Assembly (NCBI GenBank): GCA_030066295.1
Contig: JASJBX010000055.1
Location: forward strand, 1 to 64,000
DNA: 64,000 nucleotides
Origin: Crocosphaera sp.
Lineage (GTDB): Bacteria > Cyanobacteriota > Cyanobacteriia > Cyanobacteriales > Microcystaceae
Direction of reading: 5' to 3'
Positions 8,737 through 18,722 of the stretch are shown in pieces. Under the pieces are notes generated by a model. It did not search any database. It saw only the letters and a program-made list of their open reading frames with translations, and was not told the DNA's origin. Each line of letters starts with the position of its first letter. The first letter of the stretch is position 1. The position numbers were made by a program, and so were the translations under genes.

Positions 8737-11394
8737 ATGAAACCATCCTGGCGAGAACATCTGAATATATCCCGCGTGGCCATCAAATATGCACGAGTTA
8801 CACTGTTTATGGCGATCGCGGTGGCAGTGGCGGGTATATTTGCTTTTAGTTCCCTCAAATATGCTTTATTCCCTGAAATTCCTTTTCCTGTGGTCATCAT
8901 TCAGGGAACTGCGCCGTTAGAAACCACCATAGAAACAGAGAAGAAGTTAACCAACCCCATAGAAACTTCTTTGCGATCGCTAGACAATGCGGAACTGTTT
9001 TCATCCACTTATTCGGGCCAAACTATCATTAATGTGGCTTTTGCGGCGGGGTTGAATCTCGACCAATCCACAGAAACCGTCAAAAACCTGATCCAACGGG
9101 CCCAGATACCCCCTGATGCAACCATCGAGGTGACTCCTTTTAATCTTAACGAATCGGTGGCGGTAACCTATGCCATTTCTAGTGATACCCAACCTGTGGA
9201 TATTTTAGCCTCCATTGTTCAAGAAAAAATTATCCCTTCCCTGGAAGCGTTACCAGGGGTGAGACGGGTTGATTTATTGGGAGATAGTGACCTAAGAGAT
9301 GCAGATAATAGTAATAGTTTGCCTACCAACCCCCCCACATTAACGCGGTTAAATCAAGAGGATATTTTAGCGGTTCAAGTGATTAAAACGGCTGATGGAA
9401 ATACTTTAGATGTAGCCAAAGCTGTCAACGAACAAATCACTAATTTAAGGGAAAGTTTACCGAATATTCGCTTAGTTATTGCTGAAACCCAAGCCGATTA
9501 TATTGAAGAAGCCAGTCAAGCTACTTTAGAAGCGTTACTAGGGGCAATTATTCTGGCAGTTTTAGTTATTTTTCCTTTTTTAAGAAACATTCAAGCCACT
9601 TTAATTACTGCCTTAGCCATTCCTATGTCTTTACTGGGAACTTTTATCGTTATGGCTATAGCAGGGTTTAATTTAGAAACCATTACTTTATTGGGGTTAG
9701 CGTTAGTTATTGGCATTATTGTTGATGATGCCATTGTGGATGTAGAAAACATTTCCCGTCATGTTGATGAGGGAATGAGTCCCAAAGAAGCAGCGATTAA
9801 GGGAACAGATGAAGTCGGCTTAACCGTAACAGCTTCTACCTTAACCTTAGCTGCTGTGTTTCTTCCCATTGCTTTTATTGGGGGGAATTTAGGACAATTT
9901 TTTAAACCCTTTGGCATGACAGTCGCTGCTGCAGTTTTAATCTCTTTATTGGTAGCGCGAACTTTGTCCCCTGTCCTCGCTATGTATTGGCTTAAACCGA
10001 GAAGAAGAAGCGCGGGGAATCAACAAAAACCATTTATTTTAGTTCCCATTTATCGCCGTATTCTAAAATGGTCTTTATACCATCGTAAGGCCGTTATGGG
10101 AATAGCTTTGGTGAGTTTTATTGCAGGGTTAAGTTTAATTCCTTTTATCCCTCAAGGGTTTGTTCCTAAACTAGACCGGGGAGAATTTAACGTTATTTAT
10201 ACTTTACCTAATCCGAAAATTCCTAGTCGCTTAAAAGTTGCTCAAGAAAGTAACAGTGAGAATAATAGTCCCTCTTTATTCCAAGGGTTAATGGAATCCC
10301 CTGAACGGTTTTTATTGGGTAGAAATGCCAGAGTTGGTAATAAATTAGAAGGGATTATTTTAGAAGATGCTAACGTAGAATCAGCTTATACCATTTCCGG
10401 TTATCAAGGAAACCCTCTTAAGGGGAGAATTTACGTTCAACTCAAAGATAATCGGACGCTAACCACTGGCGAAGTTCAAGAAGAAATTCGAGATAAGCTA
10501 CCAAAGTTAAAAGGGGGTAGTATTAGCGTAGAAGATATTTTATTTATTGAAACCGGTGATGATAGTCCCTTTAAAATTGCTCTTTTAAGTAACAATCTAG
10601 CAAGTTTAGAAACGACTGCGAAACAGTTAGAAACACGCTTAGAAACAATTCCAGGATTAGTGGATATTAAACTATCTACTAATACACAAAATTCATCCAT
10701 TGAACATTTTCAACAACAAAGAGTAATCTATTTAACTGCTAATATATCTGAAGGCATTGGCTTAGGAGATGTCACCAAAGAAGTTATTAAAATTACTGAG
10801 AAAATATTACCCAATGATGTAACTTTTGATGTCCAAGGGGCATCGGCACAAGTGAGGAGTATTTTTAGAGAATTTGCCATCGCTTTATTCTTTGCTATCC
10901 TCTGTATGATGGTAATTTTATACATAACGTTTGGTCGTTTTTTAGAGTCTTTTGTGGTTGTTTTATCTCTACCTTTGTCTATTGTTGGGGCGATGTTTGC
11001 CTTATTAATTACTCAAAGTGATTTTGGCATGATCTCGTTAATTGGTTTAATCTTTCTGTTGGGATTATTAGACAAAAATGCTATTTTATTAATGGATTAT
11101 ACCAACCAATTAAGGGAACAGGGAATGAGTCGTCATCAGGCTATTCTCAAAACAGGAGAAATCAGGTTACGTCCCATTATTATGACCACTGCATCCACTA
11201 TTTTAGGAATGCTTCCTATTGCTATTGGGTTAGGGGCCGGTGCAGAATTAAGACAACCCATGGCCGTCGCTATCATTGGTGGTTTAATTACCTCTTCTGT
11301 GCTAAGTTTGATTGTGGTTCCTGTCCTTTATACCTCATTGGAAGACATGGGGGAACGACTCTGCTTTCGGAGAATGAAACGAGTTGACAATTAA
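8737..11394 (+). CDS. RND-family efflux transporter permease with shortened periplasmic loops
   Basis: RND motifs (ALAIPMSLLGTFIVMAIAGFNLETITLLGLALVIGIIVDDAIVDVENI; DKNAILLMDYTNQLREQGMSRHQAILKTGEIRLRPIIMTT). 885 aa versus about 1040 aa for canonical AcrB-type. Confidence 0.93.
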   Translation: MKPSWREHLNISRVAIKYARVTLFMAIAVAVAGIFAFSSLKYALFPEIPFPVVIIQGTAPLETTIETEKKLTNPIETSLRSLDNAELFSSTYSGQTIINVAFAAGLNLDQSTETVKNLIQRAQIPPDATIEVTPFNLNESVAVTYAISSDTQPVDILASIVQEKIIPSLEALPGVRRVDLLGDSDLRDADNSNSLPTNPPTLTRLNQEDILAVQVIKTADGNTLDVAKAVNEQITNLRESLPNIRLVIAETQADYIEEASQATLEALLGAIILAVLVIFPFLRNIQATLITALAIPMSLLGTFIVMAIAGFNLETITLLGLALVIGIIVDDAIVDVENISRHVDEGMSPKEAAIKGTDEVGLTVTASTLTLAAVFLPIAFIGGNLGQFFKPFGMTVAAAVLISLLVARTLSPVLAMYWLKPRRRSAGNQQKPFILVPIYRRILKWSLYHRKAVMGIALVSFIAGLSLIPFIPQGFVPKLDRGEFNVIYTLPNPKIPSRLKVAQESNSENNSPSLFQGLMESPERFLLGRNARVGNKLEGIILEDANVESAYTISGYQGNPLKGRIYVQLKDNRTLTTGEVQEEIRDKLPKLKGGSISVEDILFIETGDDSPFKIALLSNNLASLETTAKQLETRLETIPGLVDIKLSTNTQNSSIEHFQQQRVIYLTANISEGIGLGDVTKEVIKITEKILPNDVTFDVQGASAQVRSIFREFAIALFFAILCMMVILYITFGRFLESFVVVLSLPLSIVGAMFALLITQSDFGMISLIGLIFLLGLLDKNAILLMDYTNQLREQGMSRHQAILKTGEIRLRPIIMTTASTILGMLPIAIGLGAGAELRQPMAVAIIGGLITSSVLSLIVVPVLYTSLEDMGERLCFRRMKRVDN

Positions 11395-11529
11395 TTGAGG
11401 TTTAGGTCATATTAAGAAAGTGTATTCCTAAGAAAAGGTGAAAAGACAAAGATAAAATTAATATGACCTTCTTGATTAATTCCTTGTTTTTGACTTCAAT
11501 TTTAATTACTTTTGTTATTCATTAGTCAA

Positions 11530-11658
11530 TTATCTTGGCCATTGTTTGAAAATTGGTCGTTAACCGGAAGTTTACGGTATATTTATCTAGGGGTTCCCCC
11601 AGATAATAAACCCACTTCAGAAATTAATTTTTCTACGGGGTTAACCTATGACTTTTAA
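11530..11658 (+). pseudogene. Remnant of an outer-membrane beta-barrel-type protein C-terminus
   Basis: Conceptual translation LSWPLFENWSLTGSLRYIYLGVPPDNKPTSEINFSTGLTYDF* ends with an OMP-like aromatic Phe; no start codon or body upstream. Confidence 0.4.
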
Positions 11659-11667
11659 TTAAGAATT

Positions 11668-12183
11668 ATGTCAAAATGTGCGATCGCGTTAGGGAGTAAT
11701 TTAGGAGACTCATTAAACATTTTAGAGACAACAATCACCTTGTTATCTCAACATCCTTCCATTGAATTAATTTCCCATTCTCCTTGGTATCAAACCACTC
11801 CCATCGGTCCACCCCAACCTGATTATTTGAATGGTTGTGCTATCTTAGAAACCAGTTTAACCCCCGAAGACCTCCTGCAAACTTTACTGGGTATAGAGCA
11901 AAAATTTGGGCGTATTCGTCGAGAAAAATGGGGGCCGAGAACCCTAGATTTAGACTTATTACTGTACGATGATCTAATCTTAGATACTCCTTCTTTAACC
12001 ATACCTCATCCTCTGATGTTAGAACGAGCATTTGTATTAGTTCCTTTGGCTGATATTGCAGCCAGTTGGGTTCATCCTATGAGCAAAAAAATGATCCAAG
12101 AACACCTTAACAGGGTAAACTGTGAAGGGGTTAAAGAAGTCAGAAATCAGAAGTCAGAAGTCAGAAGTCAGAAGTTAAATTAA
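11668..12183 (+). CDS. folK: 2-amino-4-hydroxy-6-hydroxymethyldihydropteridine diphosphokinase
   Basis: ALGSNLGDS...IEQKFGRIRREKWGPRTLDLDLLLYDD...IPHPLMLERAFVLVPL is the HPPK signature. Confidence 0.95.
   Translation: MSKCAIALGSNLGDSLNILETTITLLSQHPSIELISHSPWYQTTPIGPPQPDYLNGCAILETSLTPEDLLQTLLGIEQKFGRIRREKWGPRTLDLDLLLYDDLILDTPSLTIPHPLMLERAFVLVPLADIAASWVHPMSKKMIQEHLNRVNCEGVKEVRNQKSEVRSQKLN
12135..12176 (+). repeat. Tandem heptamer (GTCAGAA) repeat within folK 3' end
   Basis: GTCAGAAATCAGAAGTCAGAAGTCAGAAGTCAGAA. Confidence 0.8.
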
Positions 12184-12234
12184 TAGTTTGAGACTTCTAC
12201 CAATATCTTGTTCAACAATTAATTAATTAAGTTT

Positions 12235-12792
12235 ATGTCAACTCAAAAAGAATTACCAACTTATTTAGAACAACGTCTATTTTATCGGGGTAGAAAATTC
12301 AATTTCGATGTTAATCGATTACGTTTACCTAATGGAGTTGAAGGTAACTGGGAATGTATTCGTCATCCGGGAGGGGCCTTAGCCGTTCCTATTACTAAAG
12401 AAGGTAAACTGGTATTAGTTAAACAGTATCGTTTTGCCGTAGAAAAAAGAATTTTAGAGTTTCCGGCGGGAACCCTAGAAGTTAATGAAGAAGCTGCTGT
12501 TACTATCGAAAGGGAAATACAAGAAGAGACTGGTTATGAAGCAAAAAAATGGAATTATTTAGGAAAATTTCCCTTAGCCCCCGGTTATTCTGATGAATAT
12601 ATTTATGCCTTTTTAGCACAAGAATTAGAGAAATTAGAAAACCCTCCCGAACAAGATGAAGACGAAGATATCGAAGTGATTTTGATGAATTTTGAAGAAT
12701 TTGAACAAGCTATTGTATCAGGGGAAATTATAGACGGTAAAACTATCGCCAGTTTTTTCATGGCTAAATTATTCTTAGAAAAAATTAGTTAA
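12235..12792 (+). CDS. NUDIX hydrolase, ADP-ribose pyrophosphatase type
   Basis: Nudix box region FPAGTLEVNEEAAVTIEREIQEETGYEAKKW. Confidence 0.93.
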   Translation: MSTQKELPTYLEQRLFYRGRKFNFDVNRLRLPNGVEGNWECIRHPGGALAVPITKEGKLVLVKQYRFAVEKRILEFPAGTLEVNEEAAVTIEREIQEETGYEAKKWNYLGKFPLAPGYSDEYIYAFLAQELEKLENPPEQDEDEDIEVILMNFEEFEQAIVSGEIIDGKTIASFFMAKLFLEKIS

Positions 12793-12796
12793 GTAG

Positions 12797-12813
12797 GGTG
12801 GGCAATGCCCACC
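12797..12813. repeat. REP-like palindrome (GTAGGGTGGGCAATGCCCACC)
   Basis: GGTGGGCA-A-TGCCCACC palindrome; related arms recur at 52109-52172. Confidence 0.6.
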
Positions 12814-12829
12814 ATGTTATATGAAGAAA

Positions 12830-13045
12830 TTATTTATTATTACGATCTTTAAAACTGAGATAAACCATCCAAATAAAGAGGATACCAAATAAGAGAAAAA
12901 AGATACCATATTCTCTAATTAAACTTTCTGAACCATCGTCAATTTCTGCATCTTCTAAACCTAAACTTCGTTGTAGAGACTTTAAAATCCCGTAAAGTTT
13001 ATGGGATAGATTGAGCAGAAAAAAAGAATTGAAAAAAATAATCAT
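12830..13045 (-). CDS. Small membrane protein, unknown
   Basis: C-terminal hydrophobic segment IFFLLFGILFIWMVYLSF; ends 5 nt from the CRR6 ORF on the same strand. Confidence 0.5.
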   Translation of the reverse strand: MIIFFNSFFLLNLSHKLYGILKSLQRSLGLEDAEIDDGSESLIREYGIFFLLFGILFIWMVYLSFKDRNNK

Positions 13046-13050
13046 TATGG

Positions 13051-13533
13051 TTACATATTTTTGATCATTGTAAAAAAACTATCATCAATGTCATAACCAA
13101 AGAGTTGCGCCATAGATTTTAAACGAAACTGAGAGTAAATATCTTGTTCTTGTAACCAGTCAGATAGAACAAATAACTTATTCATAACAAAAATTTCTAA
13201 CGCTTCAGGGTTGTATTGTATCCCTTCAACACGGTTAAACTGATGGGGAACTAACATCGCTGCATATCTCGCTAACTCTCCTTTTTTCGCATCTAATAAA
13301 AAAGGAAACCAAGGATAAATGGTGTCTAGACGAACAAACCATAAACGAATTTCAGGAACTTCTGAGAGTTCTCTAGGGTCACTGGGATCACGGGGATATT
13401 GAATCTCAAAGCTTAAGGTTTGTTCGAGAGAAGCGATCGCATTTTTTGCTAATAAGGGATCAAGCATTTCTCTAACAGGGTTAATATCTAAAGTCGTTAA
13501 GTGTTCCAGTTTTACAGTGATAGTTTCAGTCAT
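13051..13533 (-). CDS. CRR6-family NdhI maturation factor
   Basis: IQYPRDPSDPRELSEVPEIRLWFVRLDTIYPWFPFLLDAKKGELARYAAMLVPHQF matches the CRR6/DUF1817 pattern. Confidence 0.8.
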   Translation of the reverse strand: MTETITVKLEHLTTLDINPVREMLDPLLAKNAIASLEQTLSFEIQYPRDPSDPRELSEVPEIRLWFVRLDTIYPWFPFLLDAKKGELARYAAMLVPHQFNRVEGIQYNPEALEIFVMNKLFVLSDWLQEQDIYSQFRLKSMAQLFGYDIDDSFFTMIKNM

Positions 13534-13623
13534 AGAAGTTTGAGGTTAATCTTGTATTTAATCGATAGCTAATTGACTTAGAATCATTAATATAATACTG
13601 TCAATAGTGTAACAAACGAAACC

Positions 13624-14376
13624 TTGAGAACTGTGATGAAAAAGGGACTAAATGTTTTAATGGCATTGTTGCTTATAATCGGTCTTACATGGATACCTAT
13701 TATTAGTGTACCGTCTGCACAAGCCGTTGTTGAACCGGAACTGGAGAAAACGGTTTTAGACATTATTCGTCAACACCCTGAAGTTCTGATCGAATCGGTT
13801 CAAGCTTATCAAAAACAGCAACAAGAACAACAACAAAAATTCATACAGTCCTTTGTATCAGAACTGAGAAGCCATCCTCAAACCATTATCGCTGACTCAC
13901 CCACCACAGGCCCTTTAACGGCAAATAATATTCTCATAGAATTTTCTGACTTTCAATGTCCTTATTGTAAACAGGCTTATGAAACCATTAAAGAATTTAT
14001 AGCTGCCCACGATCAAGTTACCCTAGTTTATAAACATTTTCCCCTCAGTAGCATTCATCCTCAAGCCATGGCCGCAGCCAAAGCATCATGGGCTGCAGGA
14101 CAACAAGGAAAATTTTGGCCCTATTATGATGCTTTGTTCCAACAACAAGAAAACCTAGGCAATCAATTATATCTTGATATTGCGAAGAATTTGAATCTTA
14201 ATATTAATCAATTTGAACGCGATCGCCATAGTCAACAGGCTAATATTACTATTGCAAAGGATATGGAACTAGCCAGAAAAATTGGCATTCAAGGAACGCC
14301 TTTATTTGTGTTTAATGAGCAATTTTTTTCAGGGGCAGTCCCTTTATCTACTTTAGAAGCGGCTTTATTGCCCTAG
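13624..14376 (+). CDS. DsbA-family thioredoxin-fold protein, secreted
   Basis: Signal peptide; IEFSDFQCPYCKQAYETI; GIQGTPLFVFN. Confidence 0.9.
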   Translation: MRTVMKKGLNVLMALLLIIGLTWIPIISVPSAQAVVEPELEKTVLDIIRQHPEVLIESVQAYQKQQQEQQQKFIQSFVSELRSHPQTIIADSPTTGPLTANNILIEFSDFQCPYCKQAYETIKEFIAAHDQVTLVYKHFPLSSIHPQAMAAAKASWAAGQQGKFWPYYDALFQQQENLGNQLYLDIAKNLNLNINQFERDRHSQQANITIAKDMELARKIGIQGTPLFVFNEQFFSGAVPLSTLEAALLP

Positions 14377-14433
14377 CTTGATTAGTTTGTTTCGGTATTT
14401 TAAACTGAAGGGATTCTATTTATCATCAAATCT

Positions 14434-15366
14434 ATGAAAATTGTACTAATCAGCCTTGGTATTCTTATCATCAGTTTAGTCGTATTTGAAGGTAGCTTAC
14501 GATTATTTTTTGGCTTAGGTAAACGTCCCCTTTATATTGCTGATGATGAGATTGGCTATTTATTGGCCCCTAATCAAAATCTGCGTCGTCTGGGAAAATT
14601 GACAAAAATTAATCAATATTCTATGCGAAGCGAAGATATTGAAAAAAGTCCTTGTAATGATACAATGAGGCTATTTTTTATCGGAGATTCTATTGTTAAT
14701 GGGTGTTGGTGGACAGATCAAAACGAAACGATTTCCGCATTAGTGAAAGAAGAAATTGAAAAAAAATCATCACAAACCATAGAGGTTTTAAACGCTTCTG
14801 CTAACTCTTGGGGACCGAGAAATCAATTAGCTTATTTAAAACGGTTTGGAACATTTAACTCTCAAGTTATCTTTTTAATCATTAATACTGATGATTTATT
14901 TTCGACTAAACCAACTCCTTTAAGAGTGGGGAAAGATATGTATTATCCTGATCAACAACCTATCTTAGCGATAAAAGAAATCTTAGACAAAGTGTTTTAT
15001 CGTGATCCCAAAATTCCAGGAATGGATGAAATAGTAGGAGAAAGAGGCGATCGCGTGGGGTTTAATTTAGATGCTATTGAAAAGATGAAAGCGATCGCAA
15101 CTCAAAATAAGAGTCAATTTATGATGGTTTTAACGCCATTAAAACGGGAAATGAACCCAGAACCCAGAGACTACGAAAAAGTGGCTAGAAAACGCTTACA
15201 AGACTGGGTAGAGGCAAATAATGTACCGTTTATTGACTTTTTACCTATCTTTGCTAAACAGGAAAATATCGATGATTTATATCGGGATCATATTCATTTA
15301 AGTCCTTTCGGCAATCAATTAGTCAGTCAACAAATCAGTGAATTAATAGGTAAAAATAAACAATAA
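14434..15366 (+). CDS. SGNH/GDSL-type hydrolase, membrane-anchored
   Basis: N-terminal TM; FIGDSIVNG, NASANSWG and C-terminal DHIHLSPFGNQ (D-x-x-H). Confidence 0.8.
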   Translation: MKIVLISLGILIISLVVFEGSLRLFFGLGKRPLYIADDEIGYLLAPNQNLRRLGKLTKINQYSMRSEDIEKSPCNDTMRLFFIGDSIVNGCWWTDQNETISALVKEEIEKKSSQTIEVLNASANSWGPRNQLAYLKRFGTFNSQVIFLIINTDDLFSTKPTPLRVGKDMYYPDQQPILAIKEILDKVFYRDPKIPGMDEIVGERGDRVGFNLDAIEKMKAIATQNKSQFMMVLTPLKREMNPEPRDYEKVARKRLQDWVEANNVPFIDFLPIFAKQENIDDLYRDHIHLSPFGNQLVSQQISELIGKNKQ

Positions 15367-15370
15367 CAAC

Positions 15371-16048
15371 TCACAATTTAATCAAGGTTACTGCAATATT
15401 TCCTGAGAAACAAACGTCTACATCGGTTCCTTGTTTTCGTTCTCTTTTAGCATATTCTCCATGATAATAAAATAAGTCCCCTTCGACTCGATAATTAACC
15501 GGTAAAGGATGGGTACTGCTTTCACAAAACACAATTTCAGGTTCAGGATCATTGGTTTCTAAATGCGGTAAGTTAACGTTCCAAAAGCTACCAGTTTCTA
15601 AGGGTTTATCCCAGAGAAAATTTAACACTTTTTCTGTCCATTTAGTGGCTAATTCCCAGTTAATTATCAAAGGACGCTTGATCCAATGGGAGATGGCAAT
15701 ACCTGGAATTCCGTGCATTGCTGCTTCTCTCACTGCTGCTACGGTTCCCGAAATATAGACATCAACCCCTAAATTTCCTCCGGCATTAATTCCCGAAAGC
15801 ACCCATTTTGTCTCTTTATTAAGATGTTTTACGGCAATTCTTGTACAGTCTGCTGGTGTACCATCTACTGCATATTCTGTCAAGGAACGCTTCTCTAAAT
15901 GAATGGGTTTATGGGTGGTAACCCGGTGTCCACAACCGGAATGAGGTTCTTTCGGTGCAACAATAATTCCTTGACCTCCTAATGCTTTTGATAAGGCACG
16001 AATTCCAGGGGCATCAATTCCGTCATCATTGGTTAAAATAATAGTCAT
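15371..16048 (-). CDS. surE: 5'/3'-nucleotidase SurE
   Basis: ILTNDDGIDAPGIRAL...VVAPKEPHSGCGH...VLSGINAGGNLGVDVYISGTVAAVREA. Confidence 0.95.
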   Translation of the reverse strand: MTIILTNDDGIDAPGIRALSKALGGQGIIVAPKEPHSGCGHRVTTHKPIHLEKRSLTEYAVDGTPADCTRIAVKHLNKETKWVLSGINAGGNLGVDVYISGTVAAVREAAMHGIPGIAISHWIKRPLIINWELATKWTEKVLNFLWDKPLETGSFWNVNLPHLETNDPEPEIVFCESSTHPLPVNYRVEGDLFYYHGEYAKRERKQGTDVDVCFSGNIAVTLIKL

Positions 16049-16065
16049 AATAGTAATTTACTGTT

Positions 16066-17463
16066 TTATTTTTGAGTGAATAAATAAACATTATCTTTTT
16101 GATAAGTTAAAGTAAAATTAGGATTTTGTCTAACGGATTTTTTAATGGTTTTAATTAATTCTGGAGAACTTTCTCGGCCTGGGTGTCGTTGATTGAGTAA
16201 GATATAATTAAATTGATTTATATTTGAAGATTCGGCTCCATTTTCTGCTAATTTAATTATAGCACGTTGGCTTACATGGGGGGCAATATAAGGGGATGTC
16301 AAAATATTTCCTTTAGTAGAAATTTGACTAATTGCTTCGTTGGTTGCTTCCCAAGTATCTAGAAAACTTAAATAACGAGAGGTAAAATAACCATATTTAG
16401 CTAAGGCTAAGAAACAAATTAATGACCAAGTTATTATATATTTGCTCTGATACAACCAGCTTTTTTTTGCTGCTACAGTCATAATAACAACTATCATTAA
16501 AAAAGGAATGATGGGTAAAGAATATTGATGTAATAAATCTTTTTGTAGTAGATTTTGTGATAATAAATTGATAGCTAAAGTGGGAATCGCACTGATTAAA
16601 GGGGCAAGATATTGCCAAGATATTCCCCAAATAATAGGGATAGATAATAATAGTAAATATTCTAAATTAGGTAAATTAAATAATCCTTGGAATAATAACC
16701 AAGGTTTAAAGATTATATTTTTAGCAATTTCAACAAAAGAATCACCTAAATAATTAAATCGTTCCAAATGACGACTGATATTAGCACTATTATCACTAAA
16801 AATAGGAATAACTAAACGGGTACTGATAATAAACCAGCTTATTCCTAACCCTATAGCAATTGAACCTAACTTTTGCTTTTTTTGATAAAAAAATAACCAG
16901 AAACCCATAAAAATTATGGTTAAAGATAACACGCTTTTACAACTTAAAGTAATAATAATCGCTAAAATAAATAACCACAGATTATTAGAGAAAGCTGCTA
17001 AAATTGCCCACAAAATAGAAGAAACAGCAAGAACATCAGGATGAAAGTCAAATAAATTAATATTAAAAATTAAAGGATAAAGTAAATAAACTAAACTAAG
17101 AATGAAGGATTTTGACTGATTTAAACCATGATACTTGCATAAGTAATAGATAGGTAATGCAGCAAAACTTAAAGCAAATGCTTGTATAAATAATAACCAA
17201 TAAACAGAAGGATAAACTCTATAAAATAAGGCTAAAGGATAAAAAATAAATGCAGCATGGTCCCCTAATATATGGATAGTTAAAAAGGAAGAAATTGGTG
17301 CTTTTCCTTGACTAATTAAATACACCGCTTGATCAAAAATAGCTAAATCCCAAGCTGTTGATTGAAATAAAATATGTTTTAAACTACTACAGATAAATAA
17401 GACAATAACACTAATTCCAATTATAAAAAAGATTGAATTAGATTTAAGATAGGATAATTTCAT
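16066..17463 (-). CDS. DUF2079-type polytopic membrane protein
   Basis: Multi-TM; WDLAIFDQAVYLISQGKAPISSF...LGDHAAFIFYPLALFYR is a DUF2079 pattern. Confidence 0.75.
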   Translation of the reverse strand: MKLSYLKSNSIFFIIGISVIVLFICSSLKHILFQSTAWDLAIFDQAVYLISQGKAPISSFLTIHILGDHAAFIFYPLALFYRVYPSVYWLLFIQAFALSFAALPIYYLCKYHGLNQSKSFILSLVYLLYPLIFNINLFDFHPDVLAVSSILWAILAAFSNNLWLFILAIIITLSCKSVLSLTIIFMGFWLFFYQKKQKLGSIAIGLGISWFIISTRLVIPIFSDNSANISRHLERFNYLGDSFVEIAKNIIFKPWLLFQGLFNLPNLEYLLLLSIPIIWGISWQYLAPLISAIPTLAINLLSQNLLQKDLLHQYSLPIIPFLMIVVIMTVAAKKSWLYQSKYIITWSLICFLALAKYGYFTSRYLSFLDTWEATNEAISQISTKGNILTSPYIAPHVSQRAIIKLAENGAESSNINQFNYILLNQRHPGRESSPELIKTIKKSVRQNPNFTLTYQKDNVYLFTQK

Positions 17464-17484
17464 TTACTTTTCGTATCATGATAG

Positions 17485-18579
17485 TTACTGAACATTATAC
17501 GGATTATCAATTTTTTGGGGAGGAAAATAAGCGGATTTAATGGGAAAGGGAATTTCAATTCCTTCTACCTGATACCGTTTGTGAAGTTCCTTTAAAAATT
17601 GATGTTTAATGGCTAAATGTTCAAAAAATTCCTGTTCATAAATCCTTAAATAGACGGTTAGGTTGATACTATAATAATCAAATTTATTGTAACGGATGAA
17701 TGGTTCAAAGGTATTTGCTTCCGTAGCGTCTTCTTCTGTAATTTTTTCTTGTAATAAATTATTAGCGACTTCGAGAGTTATCTTTTCAACGGTTTCTAAA
17801 TCACTATTGTAAGCTACATCTAAAGTGACAGGAAAGACCATCATTTTATCAGGTAAACTAAAATTTTTAAAGCTTCCTGAAAGAATTTTTGAGTTAGGAA
17901 TAACTAAGACATTATCGGTTATCTCTTTTAAGACAGTATATTTTAATTCTACATCAATAACATAGCCATTTTCTCCACTTGGTAAACTAATATAGTCCCC
18001 TGGTTTAACCTTTCCTGACATAACAATACTCACCCCAGATATTAAGTTTGCTAAGGGGGTTTGCAACGCTAAACCAAGAGAAACCCCCCCCACTCCCAAT
18101 GCAGTTAATAGAGGGGTTATTTGAATACCAATCGATTGTAATATGATTAAAACACCAAGACTATAAATAACAATTTTGGTGAGTAATTCAAACAAGGAAG
18201 TTAAAGGAGAAATACCTTGTTCATCCGTAGTATAAACTTTGAGCGCACCTACTAACAAACGAGAAATAACAAGGGTTGCTGAAGCTAAAAACGTAGCAAT
18301 GAGAAACTTATTAATAAGACTTTGTATTCCTGGAGGAATAGGATAGATAGATGTAGCAACTGCTATTCCTCCCAAAGAAAACCAAAGAATACTAAACCCT
18401 TGAATAGAATTAATGAGAATTTTATAGTATGGGGATTCGGTTTTGTCAGCAAGTTTTTTAATATTTGTGATCACTCGCTTCTCAAAAAGAACCCCGATAA
18501 TAAAACCACATAAAATGGCAAATAAAGGACTAATTAGTTTTATGACTTCCTGTATAGTAAGATTAAACGAGAAATTCAT
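17485..18579 (-). CDS. Mechanosensitive ion channel, MscS family
   Basis: LLTALGVGGVSLGLALQTPLANLISGVSIVMSGKVKPGDYI...VIPNSKIL. Confidence 0.93.
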   Translation of the reverse strand: MNFSFNLTIQEVIKLISPLFAILCGFIIGVLFEKRVITNIKKLADKTESPYYKILINSIQGFSILWFSLGGIAVATSIYPIPPGIQSLINKFLIATFLASATLVISRLLVGALKVYTTDEQGISPLTSLFELLTKIVIYSLGVLIILQSIGIQITPLLTALGVGGVSLGLALQTPLANLISGVSIVMSGKVKPGDYISLPSGENGYVIDVELKYTVLKEITDNVLVIPNSKILSGSFKNFSLPDKMMVFPVTLDVAYNSDLETVEKITLEVANNLLQEKITEEDATEANTFEPFIRYNKFDYYSINLTVYLRIYEQEFFEHLAIKHQFLKELHKRYQVEGIEIPFPIKSAYFPPQKIDNPYNVQ

Positions 18580-18722
18580 GATTTTAAATAGTTTAACTTT
18601 CTGAAGATTATAATACCGAATTTATAATAGATCAAGGTAATAGGCCATAGTTATCATTAATCGGTTAAACTTTAGTAAATTATTATCATCAATCACCAAT
18701 AATCTCAATTAATAGCAGGGAA

